A stretch of 64,000 bases of DNA from positions 1 to 64,000 of the forward strand of contig NZ_NIZW01000033.1 of assembly GCF_002727185.1 (NCBI RefSeq), read 5' to 3'. The notes under the pieces were generated by a model. It was not told the origin of the DNA and ran no database searches. It saw only the letters and a program-made list of their open reading frames with translations. Both the position numbers and the translations under genes were made by a program. This document shows, one piece after another, positions 1-10,310 of the stretch. The first letter of the stretch is position 1. Each line of letters opens with the position of its first letter. This DNA comes from Rhodopirellula bahusiensis. Lineage in GTDB: Bacteria > Planctomycetota > Planctomycetia > Pirellulales > Pirellulaceae.

Positions 1-2
1 AA

Positions 3-710
3 GAATCAACGCCAAAAGCTCGGACAGCAATGCTCCCGACCACGCCACCAACAAAAAACAACGAGCTCACAGGCTTGGTGAATAATGCGGGTCGATCGCA
101 AAAGACGCTGATGATCGTGTTGCCACTCGCGCTCGGCCTGATCTTCTTGATTCTCTACATGCAATTCAAATCGGTCATCACGTCTTCACTGGTGTTCAGC
201 GGAATCATGGTTGCCTGGTCGGGCGGATTCATCATGCTGTGGCTCTACGGCACCGATTGGTTCCTCAACTTCGATTTTCTCGGAACCAATATGCGTGAGC
301 TGTTCCAAGTTCGCACAATCAATCTCAGCGTTGCCGTCTGGGTCGGCTTCTTAGCGCTTTTCGGGATCGCCACCGATGACGGCGTGGTGATCGCGTCTTA
401 CCTGGACGAGAGTTTCCGCAAGGACAATATCACCGATGCGAAACATGCTCGTGAAGCAACCGTGACGGCGGGCATGCGACGGTGCCGTCCATGCTTGATG
501 ACGACCGCAACCACTATTCTTGCGCTGATCCCGGTGCTCACCTCCACCGGTCGCGGCAGTGACATCATGGTCCCGATGGCAATCCCCAGCTTTGGCGGCA
601 TGGTGATCGCGATAATGACCATGTTCGTGGTTCCCGTCCTGTACTGCGCCGCCATGGAATGGAAACTCAAACTTGGAATCAAGGACGAGAAGTTTGCAGA
701 GAATGCATGA
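3..710 (+). CDS. HME-type RND efflux permease (CusA/SilA-like), C-terminal part only
   Basis: The frame is open to the left window edge, so the true start lies outside. What remains is the last quarter of an inner-membrane heavy-metal RND pump: a hydrophobic run from LMIVLPLALGLIF, then three further membrane segments and the helix-turn motif GIATDDGVVIASYLDE, which corresponds to the proton-relay TM10 region of CusA-type proteins. The segment LTGLVNNAGRSQKT replaces the usual end of the periplasmic domain, as in a divergent subfamily with a long TM8-TM9 loop (here WFLNFDFLGTNMRELF). A monovalent-cation exporter is the family expectation; the substrate cannot be read from this piece. It ends 48 bp before an unrelated methyltransferase-like gene. 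Confidence 0.85.
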   Translation, partial: ESTPKARTAMLPTTPPTKNNELTGLVNNAGRSQKTLMIVLPLALGLIFLILYMQFKSVITSSLVFSGIMVAWSGGFIMLWLYGTDWFLNFDFLGTNMRELFQVRTINLSVAVWVGFLALFGIATDDGVVIASYLDESFRKDNITDAKHAREATVTAGMRRCRPCLMTTATTILALIPVLTSTGRGSDIMVPMAIPSFGGMVIAIMTMFVVPVLYCAAMEWKLKLGIKDEKFAENA

Positions 711-758
711 ACCGTTACTCCCAATCTCATTACTTGACATTCACCCTGATCTGACCAA

Positions 759-1340
759 ATGAATATCGTCGCCAAAACGAAACGATTCGCTGATTCCGTC
801 GCCTTCAATTTGCGGGTCCATGGCTTCGCCGACCGTAAGTACCTCCGTGAGGTCATGCTTCCTGCGATGGCAGAGGCGAAGCCATCCAACGTGATGCTGG
901 CGGGGACACGTCGCTACAACACAGGCTATCCGAAACTGTTTGATCAGCAGGCCACTGCGGTATGGACTCTCGATTTCGATCCGCGGGCAGCCCGATTCGG
1001 AAACGGGTACCTTCACCGAACTTGCGACATCCGGGAGATAGATCGTGTCTTCAGCGGCATACGGTTTGATGTTGTCCACATCAACGGGCTGCTGGGTTTC
1101 GGAATCGACACAGACGACGATATCAAATGCATGATCGAAGCGGTGCATCGCTCTCTGGTTCACGGCGGATACATGATGCTGGGGTGGGATGCGGATGCGA
1201 GTCCCGACCCATCGGAGAACGAAACGATCCTTGCCCGCTTTGAACACAGAGAATTCGGTCATCTGCCGGCACGCCACCGCGTCGTGGGAATGGAAGGCTA
1301 CGATCATGTCTTCGATTGGTTCTGCCGGTTGAGTGAATAG
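759..1340 (+). CDS. Methyltransferase-like protein (class I fold, function unknown)
   Basis: A 193-residue soluble protein. The pattern NVMLAGTRRYNTGY, then TLDFDPRAARFG, then FDVVHINGLLGFG matches strands 1, 2 and 4 of a class I SAM-dependent methyltransferase fold, with an acidic residue (TLDFD) at the strand-2 position that contacts the SAM ribose. The late segment HRSLVHGGYMMLGW resembles the strand-5 region of that fold. The glycine-rich motif I is weak (AGTRRYNTG), so catalysis is uncertain. The gene stands alone between the RND fragment and the V-ATPase promoter. A nucleoside- or sugar-related methyltransferase is possible but not shown. Confidence 0.6.
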   Translation: MNIVAKTKRFADSVAFNLRVHGFADRKYLREVMLPAMAEAKPSNVMLAGTRRYNTGYPKLFDQQATAVWTLDFDPRAARFGNGYLHRTCDIREIDRVFSGIRFDVVHINGLLGFGIDTDDDIKCMIEAVHRSLVHGGYMMLGWDADASPDPSENETILARFEHREFGHLPARHRVVGMEGYDHVFDWFCRLSE

Positions 1341-1390
1341 GACTCCGGCCTACTGCTTGCAAATGCTTTTGCCTTTTTCTTGACCGCACG

Positions 1391-1421
1391 GTGAAGAGAT
1401 TGGCCGTTTGATGCATCCAAT
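1391..1421 (+). promoter_or_regulatory. Putative ECF-type promoter (copy P1) for the V-ATPase operon
   Basis: GTGAAG at 1391-1396, a 15-nt spacer, then TGCATCCAAT at 1412-1421. Element sequence and spacing match copies at 11848, 54284 and others in this window. It lies 75 nt before the first possible start codon of the V-ATPase operon (1497). Confidence 0.6.
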
Positions 1422-1496
1422 CACTGGTGGTCGTCGAACCCATTGAAGTCAAACGGGACTGCGCGCCTTGATGAGCATAACACAAGGAGTCGCAAC

Positions 1497-1639
1497 GTGA
1501 CGGCGCCGAGAAGAATCGCAATGCGGACCAAAATAGCTGTTACGGGAGACGCTCGCGACGGTCTGATAGTTACCGGAATCGGGCGTATGGGACGAGAAGT
1601 TCGATGTTCAGTCGACTCGATATTTGGAGACGCAATCGA

Positions 1640-1643
<4 letters not shown>
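1497..1643 (+). CDS. Possible 48-codon leader ORF of the V-ATPase operon
   Basis: A GTG codon preceded at 7 nt by a perfect AAGGAG (1484-1489). The frame stays open for 48 codons and its TGA overlaps the ATG of atpB in an ATGA arrangement, the same coupling used between later genes of the operon. The product (containing [21 protein letters not shown]) is not a family I recognise and has no signal peptide or membrane segment. It could be a small subunit, a translational-coupling leader, or a remnant of an upstream gene. Support is the ribosome binding site and the overlap only. Confidence 0.4.
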
Positions 1644-2962
<1,319 letters not shown>

Positions 2963-2965
2963 GCA

Positions 2966-3580
2966 ATGGCATTGGCACTCAACAAAACGTCACTGAAGCA
3001 ACGCCGCGATCAACTTGCGATGTTTGAGCGATTCCTGCCATCGCTGGACTTGAAACGGCAACAGTTAATCGCCGATTTGCAACGATCAAAACGCATCCAG
3101 TCTGAAACAGAGAACGAGATTGAAACGCTACTAGATTCCCAGCGAGGATTGTTTTCGCTTCTGGGCGCGAGCGAGCAGGACTTGAGCGATCTAGTAACCA
3201 TCGAGGAGCGGACAGTCACCGAAGAAAACGTACTTGGAGTGCGGTTGCCTCTCCTCGGCGAAGTTCGTTTTCGAGTCAAGGAATACTCGATGCTGGCCAA
3301 GCCGTTCTGGGTCGATTTCCTGGTGGAGCTTTTGCAGAAACTGGCCTTGTTGAAGCTACGCTTACAAAATGAGCGGACGCGAGTGGGCCGCCTGAATGAT
3401 GCGGTGCGCCGGATCACGCAGCGAGTCAATCTCTTTGACAAGGTGCTGATTCCGCAAGCGGAAAAAGACATCCACCGTATCAAAATTCATTTGGCTGACA
3501 CGGAACGGGCCGCCGTGGTGCGTTCCAAGATCGCCAAGGCGAAACAAAATCGCGGTGAACTGACGACGAGGACGGTGTAA
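2966..3580 (+). CDS. atpD: V-type ATP synthase subunit D
   Basis: Central rotor stalk subunit that couples the A3B3 head to the membrane ring. The product is a 204-residue, nearly all-helical coiled coil with the characteristic N-terminal block LNKTSLKQRRDQLAMFERFLPSLDLKRQQL and C-terminal block RVNLFDKVLIPQAEKDIHRIKIHLADTERAA. Length is normal. A GGAG ribosome binding site lies inside the 3' end of atpB. Its TAA shares one base with the ATG of subunit I (TAATG), which indicates translational coupling. Confidence 0.95.
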   Translation: MALALNKTSLKQRRDQLAMFERFLPSLDLKRQQLIADLQRSKRIQSETENEIETLLDSQRGLFSLLGASEQDLSDLVTIEERTVTEENVLGVRLPLLGEVRFRVKEYSMLAKPFWVDFLVELLQKLALLKLRLQNERTRVGRLNDAVRRITQRVNLFDKVLIPQAEKDIHRIKIHLADTERAAVVRSKIAKAKQNRGELTTRTV

Positions 3581-5376
3581 TGGCAATCGTTCCCGTCGCC
3601 AAAGTGACTCTCTATGGTACGGCCGACCAGAAACACGTCGTGCTTGATGGCCTACAGGAACTGGGCTGCCTGCATCTTCTCGACTTGAACGACAGTCGTG
3701 ACCACCAATCGCAAAACAGCCAGTGCTCACCCGATGCCGCACAAGCACTGAAGTATCTGAAAGCTTGCCCGATTCACCGCCGCGCCGTCAAGGACAACTC
3801 CGAGTTTCAATTGGATGACGTAGTTGGCCAAGCGTTGTCGATCCAGCAGCAACGACAGCAACTACAAGCTGAATTGGACGAATTGAAGCAAGCGATTGCA
3901 ACGCTCATGCCTTGGGGCGATTTCCAGCTTCCATCGAATGACGAACTTGGTGGCTTACGTTTCTGGTTCTACGCTGTCCCCCACTACAAATTGAGTTTGC
4001 TGGAGTCGTTGCCGGACGATTGGCAAGTCGTCGCCAGAGAACACCGCTTCGCTTACGTTGTCGTGATCAGTGATACGGAACCGACGGACATGCCGGTGCC
4101 GCGAACGCACTTGGACGAACGTCCACTGAGCGAATTGCAGGATCGTCTTGAGGCGGTCGAATCCGAGTTGGAGGAGTTGCATTGGCAGCGAGTTCGATTG
4201 ACTCGCTGGATCGACCAACTATCTCGTAGGCTTGGACTTGCTGAAGACCGAGTGGCACGCGAGCGAGCAGCAGGTCACACCTTCGATGATCCGCGCATGT
4301 TCGCTGTTCGAGGTTGGGCACCTCAATCGCAGCGCGAACAGATCGCTTCCTTCGCGAGAAGCCACGATTTAGGGCTGACTATTGAAATTCCGACCGCGGA
4401 GGATTCACCGCCGACTTTGCTGTCCAATCGCGGGCTGGCCGCAGGTGGAGAAAACGCTGTCACGTTCTATACGACACCCGCCTATCGAGCGTATGACCCG
4501 TCAGGCATCGTGTTTTTTTCGTTCAGCGTTTTCTTTGCAATGATAATGGCTGACGCGGGTTACGCCATGTTGCTGGCGTTTTTCCTGTTGCTGTTCTGGC
4601 GACGGATTGGAAGGTCCGAAAACACGCGGCGAATGCGAACATTGTTCGTCGCCATTGCTGTCGCGTCCGTTGCCTATGGCATCGCGGTTGGCAGCTACTT
4701 TGGATTCCCACCGCCAGCTGGTTCAGTGCTAGCCAGAGTACACTTCATCGACGCAACCAATGCGACGCTGATGATGCAGATTTCCATTGCGATCGGCGTG
4801 GTGCATCTTGCGATGGCGAATCTAGCTTTGGCTTGGAGTCGTCGTTGGTCGCCCATGATGCTGGCGTCTTTCGGTTGGATCGCGGCGTTATTTGGTGGCT
4901 TGGCACTGGGGTTGGGCAAAAGCGGTACGCAGCCAGAGCAACCGCTGATTCAATTCGGGAGCTGGATGCTCGGAATCGGGATTGCCTCCGTTCTGCTCTT
5001 CAGTAGCGAACGACCACTGACGACTTTCAGTTTCAAAGAACACGGCAAGCGATTGATCGACGGCGTCGTTTCGCTCACTGGCGTCTCTCGTGCATTCGGC
5101 GACGTGTTGAGTTACTTGCGACTGTTCGCACTCGGTCTGGCCAGTGCTCAACTGGCTGGGACGTTCAACGACCTGACTTACAAAGCCAGTTGCTGCGTGG
5201 GGATTGGCAGTCTGCTAGCGGTAGTGGCCGTGGTTTTCGGACATGGCTTGAACTTCGTCTTGGCAATCATGAGCGGTGTCGTGCATGGATTGCGTCTGAA
5301 TTGCATCGAGTTCTTTAGCTGGAGTCTTCCAGACGAAGGATACGCATTTGAACCATTCAACAAGAAGGCAACCTAG
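3580..5376 (+). CDS. atpI: V-type ATP synthase subunit I (subunit a)
   Basis: Membrane stator subunit carrying the ion half-channels. The first roughly 300 residues are cytosolic and largely coiled coil (for example RLEAVESELEELHWQRVRLTRWIDQLSRRL); the C-terminal half has about seven membrane helices. The stretch GDVLSYLRLFALGLASAQLAG contains the essential arginine (SYLRLFALG), and the last helices read FGHGLNFVLAIMSGVVHGLRLNCIEFF, the family signature. At 598 residues it has normal length. Subunit K follows after 2 bp. Confidence 0.95.
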   Translation: MAIVPVAKVTLYGTADQKHVVLDGLQELGCLHLLDLNDSRDHQSQNSQCSPDAAQALKYLKACPIHRRAVKDNSEFQLDDVVGQALSIQQQRQQLQAELDELKQAIATLMPWGDFQLPSNDELGGLRFWFYAVPHYKLSLLESLPDDWQVVAREHRFAYVVVISDTEPTDMPVPRTHLDERPLSELQDRLEAVESELEELHWQRVRLTRWIDQLSRRLGLAEDRVARERAAGHTFDDPRMFAVRGWAPQSQREQIASFARSHDLGLTIEIPTAEDSPPTLLSNRGLAAGGENAVTFYTTPAYRAYDPSGIVFFSFSVFFAMIMADAGYAMLLAFFLLLFWRRIGRSENTRRMRTLFVAIAVASVAYGIAVGSYFGFPPPAGSVLARVHFIDATNATLMMQISIAIGVVHLAMANLALAWSRRWSPMMLASFGWIAALFGGLALGLGKSGTQPEQPLIQFGSWMLGIGIASVLLFSSERPLTTFSFKEHGKRLIDGVVSLTGVSRAFGDVLSYLRLFALGLASAQLAGTFNDLTYKASCCVGIGSLLAVVAVVFGHGLNFVLAIMSGVVHGLRLNCIEFFSWSLPDEGYAFEPFNKKAT

Positions 5377-5378
5377 AA

Positions 5379-5837
5379 ATGGATAGTTACATACTTCTAT
5401 TGGGCTGGGCAGGAGTTTTCCTGCCGACCGCACTTGGAGCCATCGGCAGTATCATCGGCTGTGGACGCGCGGGGCAAGCAGCATCGGGGGCATTGTTGGA
5501 CGTTGACAGTGGCTACGGACGATTGGTTGGCGTCTCCGCGCTTCCATCCTCACAAACCATCTACGGAATCGTGGTGACCATGCAGTTCAATCAGGCCGTT
5601 GCGTTAGACTCCGCACCGGGATTGTTTTCCATCGGCCTGTTGGTCGGTCTAGCGTTGCTGTTTAGCGCTATCGTGCAAGGTACTTGCTGTGCATCGGCAA
5701 TCAATACAACCAAGTCTAAGCCCGAAGTCTTTGGACTGGCGATTGCACCAGCAGCCATCGTGGAGGGTTTCGCAGTCTTCGCTTTCATCTTCGCGATGAT
5801 CGTCGGTGGTAACATTCCCGGTGGCACGGCAGGCTAA
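5379..5837 (+). CDS. atpK: V-type ATP synthase subunit K (rotor ring proteolipid)
   Basis: A 152-residue proteolipid with four membrane helices, i.e. the duplicated 16-kDa type that forms the rotor ring. The ion-binding carboxylate is E129 in AAIVEGFAVFAF. In addition L55, S58 and Q59 (ALPSSQTIYG) and Q100 (AIVQGTCC) occupy the positions of L61, T64, Q65 and Q110 of the sodium-binding NtpK of Enterococcus hirae, which suggests a Na+-coupled ring. This alignment is by eye. Two extra cysteines (GTCCAS) follow Q100. Confidence 0.93.
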   Translation: MDSYILLLGWAGVFLPTALGAIGSIIGCGRAGQAASGALLDVDSGYGRLVGVSALPSSQTIYGIVVTMQFNQAVALDSAPGLFSIGLLVGLALLFSAIVQGTCCASAINTTKSKPEVFGLAIAPAAIVEGFAVFAFIFAMIVGGNIPGGTAG

Positions 5838-5850
5838 GGAACTTGGTGAC

Positions 5851-6519
5851 ATGACAAACTCAAAGGAATCATCCGGCATTGAAGAATTGATTGGCCGGCT
5901 GCGTGAGCAAGGTGTCGAAGAAGGCAAGGCTCAGGCAGAGACGCTGATGGAGCAAACACGACGGAAAGCCGAGCAGCGTCTTGACGATGCGAGACAGGAG
6001 GCCGATGCGTTACTGCGAAACGCGCGCGAAGAGGCCGAGCAAACCAAGCGGGCCGGTGAAGAAGCGGTGCAATTGGCGGTGCGTGATGCGATGCTGAGGC
6101 TCAAATCCAATTTGGTGGAACAGTTCGCCGACCGAGTTCGACGGCTGGTAAGGCGTGAATTGGATGACGGCGATTTCCTGAAACAGTTGATTCTTGAGGT
6201 CGGTGGCCGGTCAGCTCCTTCGCCCAGTCAATCCGCCAAGCTTCTACTTCCCGAGAACGCCATCGGCTTGGAGCAACTGCGCAGCCACCCTGAGGAAGTG
6301 AAAGAAGGAAATTTGAGCCACTTCGTTGCTTCAATCACGAAAGAGATGCTGCGAGATGGACTGGAGATTGGAACACGAGACGACGCCTCGGCGGGCATCC
6401 GTATCCAACTGCTCGAAGAAGATATCGAGATTGAATTGACTGATGAAGCCATTGCGGAGCTGTTGCTGAGGCACCTGGTCCCCCGATTTCGCGCCATCAT
6501 GGAGGGGATCATCCAGTGA
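5851..6519 (+). CDS. atpE: V-type ATP synthase subunit E (peripheral stalk)
   Basis: Peripheral-stalk subunit linking subunit I to the catalytic head. The first 85 residues form an uninterrupted charged helix with heptad character, followed by a globular domain containing RRLVRRELDDGDFLKQLILEVG; this two-part layout is typical. Start ATG 5851 is chosen because AGGAA lies 9 nt upstream; the longer frame to 5806 would overlap subunit K by 32 bp. About 222 residues. The stop overlaps the GTG of the next gene (GTGA). Confidence 0.88.
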   Translation: MTNSKESSGIEELIGRLREQGVEEGKAQAETLMEQTRRKAEQRLDDARQEADALLRNAREEAEQTKRAGEEAVQLAVRDAMLRLKSNLVEQFADRVRRLVRRELDDGDFLKQLILEVGGRSAPSPSQSAKLLLPENAIGLEQLRSHPEEVKEGNLSHFVASITKEMLRDGLEIGTRDDASAGIRIQLLEEDIEIELTDEAIAELLLRHLVPRFRAIMEGIIQ

Positions 6520-7181
6520 CCGCGACTACGAATTACTACTCACTCGTCGCCAGCCTTCCGCATATGCCTCGCTCGTTTGAAATTGAACGAGTGCCAATCT
6601 CGCGAATTCAACTTCAACAGCGGCTCAAGTTGCTCGGCGACCGTGACAAAAGTACAGTTGAGCAAGTGCAGGGTTTTCTGCTGTGGGATCGGCAACGGCC
6701 TGAACGCACGGATGACGAAGTTCAGATGGAATACGATCGCTTGATGAAGTCGATTTCTAACTCACTCGTTCGCGACATCATCAATCATCGGATGGACGTT
6801 CGTACGATAACCTGCGCGTTACGGAGACGGCGTCTAGGACTTGAGTCGGCAGCCGCCGTCGGCCAACACACGGACCACATTCGCAAGAACTGGCAACATC
6901 CCGATTTCCGATTGGTTCGAGAGCATCCTTGGATTCCACATGTCCGCGAATCGTTGGATGCAGGCGAACCCTTAGAAGTTGAACGGCAGCTTTTAGGTGC
7001 CACTTGGAATCGTTGGGTGCAACTTGCTGACCAGTTCTACTTCTCGTTTGAGACGATCCTGCTGTACCTCGCTCGTTGGGAGATCGTCGATCGCTGGACG
7101 AGACTCGATGAAACGGCGGGGCGGCAGAAGTTTGATGAACTCTCGACGCAAACGTTGAACCTTGAGGAAAACGTCGCATGA
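6516..7181 (+). CDS. V-type ATPase DUF2764 subunit (subunit C-like)
   Basis: GTG start overlapping the stop of subunit E; ATG of subunit A overlaps its own stop. The N-terminus NYYSLVASLPHMP is the diagnostic opening of the DUF2764 family, which sits in bacterial V-ATPase operons of chlamydiae, spirochaetes, Bacteroidetes and planctomycetes and is thought to take the place of subunit C, the socket between rotor stalk and ring. The rest is helical and soluble, 221 residues. Position next to A and E supports the assignment; the biochemical role is inferred from family context. Confidence 0.85.
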   Translation: MTATTNYYSLVASLPHMPRSFEIERVPISRIQLQQRLKLLGDRDKSTVEQVQGFLLWDRQRPERTDDEVQMEYDRLMKSISNSLVRDIINHRMDVRTITCALRRRRLGLESAAAVGQHTDHIRKNWQHPDFRLVREHPWIPHVRESLDAGEPLEVERQLLGATWNRWVQLADQFYFSFETILLYLARWEIVDRWTRLDETAGRQKFDELSTQTLNLEENVA

Positions 7182-8968
7182 ACACGCAGGTAGCAACCGC
7201 TGCGCAGGTCACGGCCGTCAATGGAAATATCGTTTCGATCGAAGTCCCCGAAGGACAGATCGTCAAGAATGAAGTTGCGTATATCTGTCTGGATGACAAG
7301 CGGTTGAAGTCCGAAGTGCTGCGAATTTATGGAACGGAAGCGGATTTGCAGGTGTTCGAGGACACCGAAGGTGTAAAGGTTGGTGATGGTGTTGAGTTGA
7401 CGCATCAGATGCTATCTGCGTCGCTTGGTCCCGGCCTGCTTGGAGCCGTGTTTGACGGCTTACAAAATCCGTTGGGAACACTCGCCAATCGCGACGGGTT
7501 CTTTCTCAAGCGTGGGCATTATGCCGACTCGCTCGACCGCACGCAAAAATGGTCGTTTGTGCCGATACGACGCACGGGTGAGCGACTTCGTGCGGGCGAC
7601 GTCTTGGGCACGGTTCAGGAACGCGGCGTCGAGCACAAGATCATGGTTCCCTTTGATTTTAGTGGCCAAGCTGAGCTGACTTGGATTCAGGGAGGTAGCT
7701 TTACGATTGACGAGCCGATCGCCCGCATTCGTATTGGGCAGGATGAGCGTCCGTTGACGATGCGACAGGAATGGCCTGTTCGAGTTCCATTGCCAGCGGA
7801 CCTCCTCCATCAACACTTGGCCGAACGAAAGTACCCGTCTGAACCGTTGGTCACAACCATTCGGACCATTGACACCTTCTTTCCAATCGCTCGCGGTGGT
7901 ACCGCGTGTATTCCAGGGCCGTTTGGCGCTGGCAAGACTGTTCTGCAAACATTGATCGCACGTAACTCAGCCGTGGATGTTGTGATCGTGGTCGCGTGCG
8001 GTGAACGAGCGGGTGAAGTCGTCGATACCATCAACGAGTTCTCACAGGCACAAGACCCACGGACGGGCGGCTCGCTGATGGATCGTACCGTCATCATCTG
8101 CAATACATCGTCGATGCCAGTCGCAGCCCGAGAGGCGTCGATCTACATGGGCATCACGCTAGGCGAATACTACCGACAGATGGGACTCGATGTCTTGCTA
8201 TTAGCCGATTCAACATCGCGCTGGGCTCAAGCGATGCGGGAAACATCGGGACGACTGGAGGAAATTCCTGGGGAAGAAGCCTTCCCGGCGTACCTTGATT
8301 CGGCCGTTAAAGGTGTCTACGAACGAGCGGGAGTACTCGCGACTTGCGACGGTTCCTCGGGCAGTCTAACGATGATCGGAACCGTCTCGCCTGCTGGCGG
8401 GAATTTCGAGGAACCTGTAACGCAATCGACTTTGGGCACGGTGAAAACCTTCCTCGGTCTGTCCTACGATCGCGCCTACAAGCGATTCTATCCAGCCATC
8501 GACCCACTGCTTTCCTGGTCGCGATATCGAGAACAACTGCAAGAACACTTCGATCGCCTATTGGCTCCCGGCTGGACCGCAACCGTCGAATCGTTGCTCG
8601 ATTTACTTCGGCAAGCTGACGCCATCTATCAGATGATGCAAGTGACGGGCGAGGAAGGAATTTCGCTGGCCGACTTCGTGATCTATCAAAAAGCACAGTT
8701 TCTCGACACGGTCTACTTGCAACAGGATGCCTTCGACCCGGTGGATGTCGCGACACCTTTGGAGCGGCAGCAGTCGATGCTGCGGCTGATCCGAGACATC
8801 ACCGAGCGCGAATTTCTGTTCGACGACAAGGAAGAGGCCCGCGATTTCTTTGTTCGGATCACCAATGCTTTTCGCAATCTGAACTACGCCGAAACGGATT
8901 CATCCGACTACCAACAGTTCCTGGCGAGCATCCGGTTGATGCTTTCAGATCGCGAAAGCGAAGCATGA
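7178..8968 (+). CDS. atpA: V-type ATP synthase subunit A (catalytic)
   Basis: Catalytic subunit of the V1 head. Walker A is GPFGAGKT at residues 247-254 with K253; Walker B corresponds to DVLLLADSTSRWAQAMRE, and GRLEEIPGEEAFPAYL is the conserved catalytic-neighbour motif. The A-type insertion is present between the N-terminal barrel and the P-loop (PFDFSGQAELTWIQGG). 596 residues, normal length. It is the last gene of the operon, where in most relatives it comes early. The next gene is convergent, 64 bp away. Confidence 0.96.
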   Translation: MNTQVATAAQVTAVNGNIVSIEVPEGQIVKNEVAYICLDDKRLKSEVLRIYGTEADLQVFEDTEGVKVGDGVELTHQMLSASLGPGLLGAVFDGLQNPLGTLANRDGFFLKRGHYADSLDRTQKWSFVPIRRTGERLRAGDVLGTVQERGVEHKIMVPFDFSGQAELTWIQGGSFTIDEPIARIRIGQDERPLTMRQEWPVRVPLPADLLHQHLAERKYPSEPLVTTIRTIDTFFPIARGGTACIPGPFGAGKTVLQTLIARNSAVDVVIVVACGERAGEVVDTINEFSQAQDPRTGGSLMDRTVIICNTSSMPVAAREASIYMGITLGEYYRQMGLDVLLLADSTSRWAQAMRETSGRLEEIPGEEAFPAYLDSAVKGVYERAGVLATCDGSSGSLTMIGTVSPAGGNFEEPVTQSTLGTVKTFLGLSYDRAYKRFYPAIDPLLSWSRYREQLQEHFDRLLAPGWTATVESLLDLLRQADAIYQMMQVTGEEGISLADFVIYQKAQFLDTVYLQQDAFDPVDVATPLERQQSMLRLIRDITEREFLFDDKEEARDFFVRITNAFRNLNYAETDSSDYQQFLASIRLMLSDRESEA

Positions 8969-9031
8969 TTGGCTCGCTGACTCAAAATCTGTGCGAGTGC
9001 GTAAACCTACTACCGCTCGAACCCAAGAGAA

Positions 9032-10255
9032 CTATTGGTTGCTCGACGATCTAGAAGAAAGCTGCTTGCCGTTGAGGCCAGCCTGCTCAATGGCGAGGAG
9101 GATTTCTTCTTCAGGCACAGGACAGCAGATTTCAGTGCCAACCAAGGCTTCTCCTGCTTCATAGTCAACGTGGACGGCCAGTACTCCTGGAGCCGTTTTG
9201 ATCGCCTCGGCGAGGATGGTCGAGCATCCTTCGCACGTCATGCCTTCGATTTTGAATACGGCTTGATTCATATTCTCAGACACGACTGCATCGTCCGCCG
9301 TCCCCAAAAACACACCGACGTAGCTGGGAAAGAACAGGAAAGCAATGGCCAGCATGGTAACGCCCCATAGCATGACCTTGTTCATAGACATCATATTGAA
9401 GAGACGTTTGCCGGTCGGGGCACAGCAGTCTTCCGCCACTGTACTTTCCGTGGGACAGCAGTCCTTTCCTGTTTCGGCAGTCCCTTTCTTCGGACGGTAG
9501 GTGAAGTAGAAAGCTGCTCCGAGAAATCCAAACGTGACAACCATGAACAACGGGCGATACGCTTCCAATGTGGCGGCAATCCCGGCCCCAGATACGCCAA
9601 TTGCCAGCAGAAGCAGCGGCAGCCAGCAACAGGCCGAGGCCATGATTGCCGACACGATGGTTCCGATCTTGGCGACCCTCTCCCCCGTCGATGACGCCGT
9701 TGTTGACGCCGTTGTTGACGCAGTCGTCGTCTTTGGGGCATTCAGCCCAAGTTCCTCCTGAGCGATTCGGATACCTTTCGTCACGCTCCCCAGACAGCAC
9801 GAACCGCTCGGATTGGAGGTCTCACAGTGACAGCCGGGGTCCTTCATCTTCGCCCGGATGTCATCCAGAGCGTCCGAGTGCCCCTTCATGCGAAGCTCTT
9901 CTTTAAGACTGCCAACCGAATGGCCGAAACAGTAGCACAGTGGGCGTTCGCCGCTGGATTCCTTCACGCCGACCGAAACTTTCAGTTGTGACTTCGTGAA
10001 TTGGGTGTCTCCTTCTTCGATGAAGTACACCACGTCGCAATCCTGCGATGAGCAAAACCGCCAGCCGGTGTCCTCCTTGATGGATGCGCAACCTTTGCCT
10101 TCCGTAGCACAACAGGATCGGCTGCCTGCAGTGAACTGTTCGGCCAAGTCGTCATCGAGTAACGCGCCGATGGTTGATGTACTCACTCGTTTGGCTTTGC
10201 ATCCACAGGACGGACACTGAATCCTCTTCGTTATCTCTCTCTGCTTTCTCAACAC
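9032..10255 (-). CDS. Mercury/metal transporter fusion: [2Fe-2S] metallochaperone - MerT - MerP
   Basis: 407 residues with three parts. Residues 10-165 hold CPSCGC (14-19), CCATEGKGC (48-56) and a BFD-like iron-sulfur motif with CYCFGH (107-112), CHC (142-144) and CCLG (153-156), resembling the N-terminal half of CopZ-type [2Fe-2S] copper chaperones. A Thr/Ala/Ser linker follows. Residues 193-315 are MerT-like: three hydrophobic segments, a membrane vicinal pair C209-C210 and loop pairs C266-C267 and C277-C278. Residues 331-395 are an HMA (MerP-like) domain with GMTCEGC (C341, C344). Likely an inner-membrane Hg(II) or thiophilic-metal importer that hands metal to a cytosolic partner; no MerA is visible. 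GTG start 10255 has GGAG at 8 nt. Confidence 0.88.
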   Translation of the reverse strand: MLRKQREITKRIQCPSCGCKAKRVSTSTIGALLDDDLAEQFTAGSRSCCATEGKGCASIKEDTGWRFCSSQDCDVVYFIEEGDTQFTKSQLKVSVGVKESSGERPLCYCFGHSVGSLKEELRMKGHSDALDDIRAKMKDPGCHCETSNPSGSCCLGSVTKGIRIAQEELGLNAPKTTTASTTASTTASSTGERVAKIGTIVSAIMASACCWLPLLLLAIGVSGAGIAATLEAYRPLFMVVTFGFLGAAFYFTYRPKKGTAETGKDCCPTESTVAEDCCAPTGKRLFNMMSMNKVMLWGVTMLAIAFLFFPSYVGVFLGTADDAVVSENMNQAVFKIEGMTCEGCSTILAEAIKTAPGVLAVHVDYEAGEALVGTEICCPVPEEEILLAIEQAGLNGKQLSSRSSSNQ

Positions 10256-10310
10256 ATCGTTGCTCCGTGTTGGTTTTCAATCGCGTTTGCTGCATGCGTG
10301 GTCTTCCTGT

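Noticed and set aside
9535-9906. Plus-strand frames rich in Ser/Pro across the MerT-P fusion
   Set aside because: Antisense shadows of the Thr/Ala linker and cysteine-rich part.
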